Source: Thalassovita sp.
Lineage (GTDB): Bacteria; Pseudomonadota; Alphaproteobacteria; Rhodobacterales; Rhodobacteraceae
NCBI RefSeq assembly: GCF_963691685.1
Contig: NZ_OY829290.1
Span: forward strand, 1,674,001 to 1,738,000
DNA length: 64,000 nt
Direction: 5' to 3'
Position 1 is the stretch's first letter, and every line of letters starts with the position of its first letter. Positions 62,571-64,000 of this stretch are shown one piece after another. Below the pieces are notes generated by a model, which was given only the letters and a program-made list of their open reading frames with translations, was not told the origin of the DNA and searched no databases. The position numbers were made by a program, and so were the translations under genes.

Positions 62571-64000
62571 TTACTGGTTGGCTTTGGCCATCCGCTTGCG
62601 CTCATGCGGATCCAGGTAGCGTTTGCGCAGACGGATCGAGTTGGGGGTCACTTCCACCAGCTCGTCATCGTTGATGTAGGCAATCGCTTCTTCCAGGCTC
62701 AGCGTGATCGGGGTGGTCAGGCGGACCGCTTCGTCCGAGCCGGAGGCCCGTACGTTGGTCAGCTTCTTACCTTTCAGCGGGTTCACTTCCAGATCGTTGT
62801 CACGGCTGTGTTCGCCGATGATCATGCCCTGATAAACCTTTGCCTGCGCGCCGATCATCATGCGACCGCGATCTTCCAGGTTCCACAGCGCGTAGGCCAC
62901 AGCTTCACCGTCTTCCATCGAGATCAGCACACCTGCGCGACGGCCGGGGATCGGGCCTTTGTGGGCGGTCCAGCCGTGGAACACACGGTTCAGAACACCA
63001 GTGCCGCGGGTGTCGGTCAGGAACTCACCGTGGTAGCCGATCAGGCCGCGCGACGGCACATGGGCGATGATGCGGGTTTTACCTGCGTTCTGGCGCATCT
63101 CGGCCAGTTCGCCCTTACGGGTGCCGGTTAGCTTTTCGATCACCGCGCCGGAGTATTCATCATCCACGTCGATGGTGACTTCTTCGACGGGCTCAATGCG
63201 CTGGCCGTCTTCTTCTTTCATGATCACCTGCGGACGCGAAATCGACAGCTCGAAGCCTTCGCGACGCATGTTTTCAATCAGAACACCCATCTGCAGTTCG
63301 CCACGGCCTGAAACCTCAAAGGCTTCGCCGCCGGGGGTGTCTTCGATTTTGATCGCCACGTTGGACTCGGCCTCTTTGTAAAGGCGGTCACGGATCACAC
63401 GCGACTGCACCTTTTTGCCGTCACGACCAGCCAGCGGGCTGTCGTTGATGCCGAAGGTGACGGTGATGGTCGGCGGATCGATCGGCTGGGCGTCCAGCGG
63501 ATCTTCCACGGCGAGGGCACAGATGGTGTCAGCCACGGTGGCCTTCGACATGCCTGCCAGGGTCACGATGTCACCTGCGGTGGCTTCATCAATGTCGGCG
63601 TTCTGCAGCCCGCGGAAGGCCTGAATTTTGGTGACGCGGAACTGCTCGATCTTCTGGCCGATGCGGCTGATCGCCTGCACGGTGGCACCCACGGTGATTT
63701 TGCCGGATTCAACGCGGCCTGTCAGGGTGCGGCCCATGAACGGGTCCGAACCCAGCGTGGTCGCCAGCATGCGGAAATCATCGTCCTGCTTCTTGACCTG
63801 CTTGGGTTCCGGCACGTGGTTGACGATCAGGTCAAACAGCGCGTGCAGATCCTTGCGCGGGCCGTCCAGCTCATGATCAGCCCAGCCCGAGCGGCCCGAG
63901 GCGTACATATGCGGGAAGTCCAGCTGATCCTCGTTTGCATCCAGCGAGGAGAAGAGGTCAAACACCTCATCCAGGGCGCGATCAGGTTCTGCGTCTGGTT
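62571..64000 (-). CDS. typA: translational GTPase TypA/BipA, 5' end outside the window
   Basis: TypA is a ribosome-associated GTPase of the elongation-factor family used in stress adaptation and ribosome assembly. The window holds about 476 codons, covering domains II to V and the C-terminal domain. Visible segments are L-G-S-D-P-F-M-G-R-T-L-T-G-R-V, G-R-G-E-L-Q-M-G-V-L-I-E and T-P-I-T-L-S-L-E-E. The GTP-binding domain and start codon lie beyond position 64000; the frame stays open to the edge and reads as expected (R-A-L-D-E-V-F-D-L-F). It is a partial gene by truncation of the window, not a broken one. Confidence 0.96.
   Translation of the reverse strand, partial: PDAEPDRALDEVFDLFSSLDANEDQLDFPHMYASGRSGWADHELDGPRKDLHALFDLIVNHVPEPKQVKKQDDDFRMLATTLGSDPFMGRTLTGRVESGKITVGATVQAISRIGQKIEQFRVTKIQAFRGLQNADIDEATAGDIVTLAGMSKATVADTICALAVEDPLDAQPIDPPTITVTFGINDSPLAGRDGKKVQSRVIRDRLYKEAESNVAIKIEDTPGGEAFEVSGRGELQMGVLIENMRREGFELSISRPQVIMKEEDGQRIEPVEEVTIDVDDEYSGAVIEKLTGTRKGELAEMRQNAGKTRIIAHVPSRGLIGYHGEFLTDTRGTGVLNRVFHGWTAHKGPIPGRRAGVLISMEDGEAVAYALWNLEDRGRMMIGAQAKVYQGMIIGEHSRDNDLEVNPLKGKKLTNVRASGSDEAVRLTTPITLSLEEAIAYINDDELVEVTPNSIRLRKRYLDPHERKRMAKANQ

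Overview
This 64 kb window looks like an ordinary, densely coded stretch of chromosome from a Roseobacter-group alphaproteobacterium (Rhodobacterales). Three things point there: high GC, lineage-typical pairs and orders (an RlmI-like methyltransferase followed by a PIN protein; YceD-rpmF-plsX-fabH-ihfA-merR; SPOR-nagZ-scpA-scpB; cckA-sulfotransferase-recA), and alphaproteobacterial proteins such as CckA and a DksA whose zinc finger has lost most of its cysteines. The genus cannot be fixed from the sequence alone. I see no phage, transposase, conjugation, CRISPR or restriction genes.

Layout. 0-11 kb: RDD and DUF2852 membrane proteins, a YbaK-type deacylase, a quinone-reductase-like flavodoxin, glnE, the Entner-Doudoroff pair edd-eda, a lipoprotein, and the methyltransferase/PIN pair. 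10.6-17 kb, minus strand: M48 protease, PhoD-like phosphatase, VWA protein, a 55-residue membrane protein, a DUF2927 lipoprotein and a MoxR ATPase. 17-24 kb: DksA, an FAD monooxygenase, exonuclease III, cytochrome b561, an ErpA-like Fe-S carrier, dGTPase, and a Na+/H+ antiporter with an RCK-like tail. 24-30 kb, plus strand: argS, SPOR protein, nagZ, scpA, scpB and a 52-residue basic protein. 30-34.5 kb: two MFS transporters, a long dCTP deaminase and a crotonase. 34.6-39.2 kb: tRNA-Pro and the lipid/ribosome/nucleoid cluster. 39.3-44.6 kb: bamE, an OlsB-like acyltransferase, an ABC-F ATPase, an SDR and an AbrB-type membrane protein. 44.7-50.6 kb: tRNA-Gly, a DUF2235 hydrolase, a RACo-like ASKHA protein, an agmatinase-family protein and a CaiB/BaiF CoA-transferase. 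50.9-64 kb: guaB, RidA, an RsmB/NOP methyltransferase, cckA, a sulfotransferase-like gene, recA, alaS, DUF1330, a class II amidotransferase and typA, cut by the window edge.

Most of the content is core metabolism and cell-cycle or information processing. Least explained are the intergenic elements: a modular palindromic repeat at 3' ends of plus-strand genes, a LacI-type operator inside the edd promoter, a palindrome inside the rpmF promoter, two LexA-type boxes before recA, and an inverted/direct repeat before guaB. Of the protein-coding parts, the VWA/MoxR envelope locus, the orphan PIN protein, the RACo-like protein without a visible corrinoid partner and the small conserved-looking ORFs are the least understood. 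I did not find a clearly new defence or mobile system.
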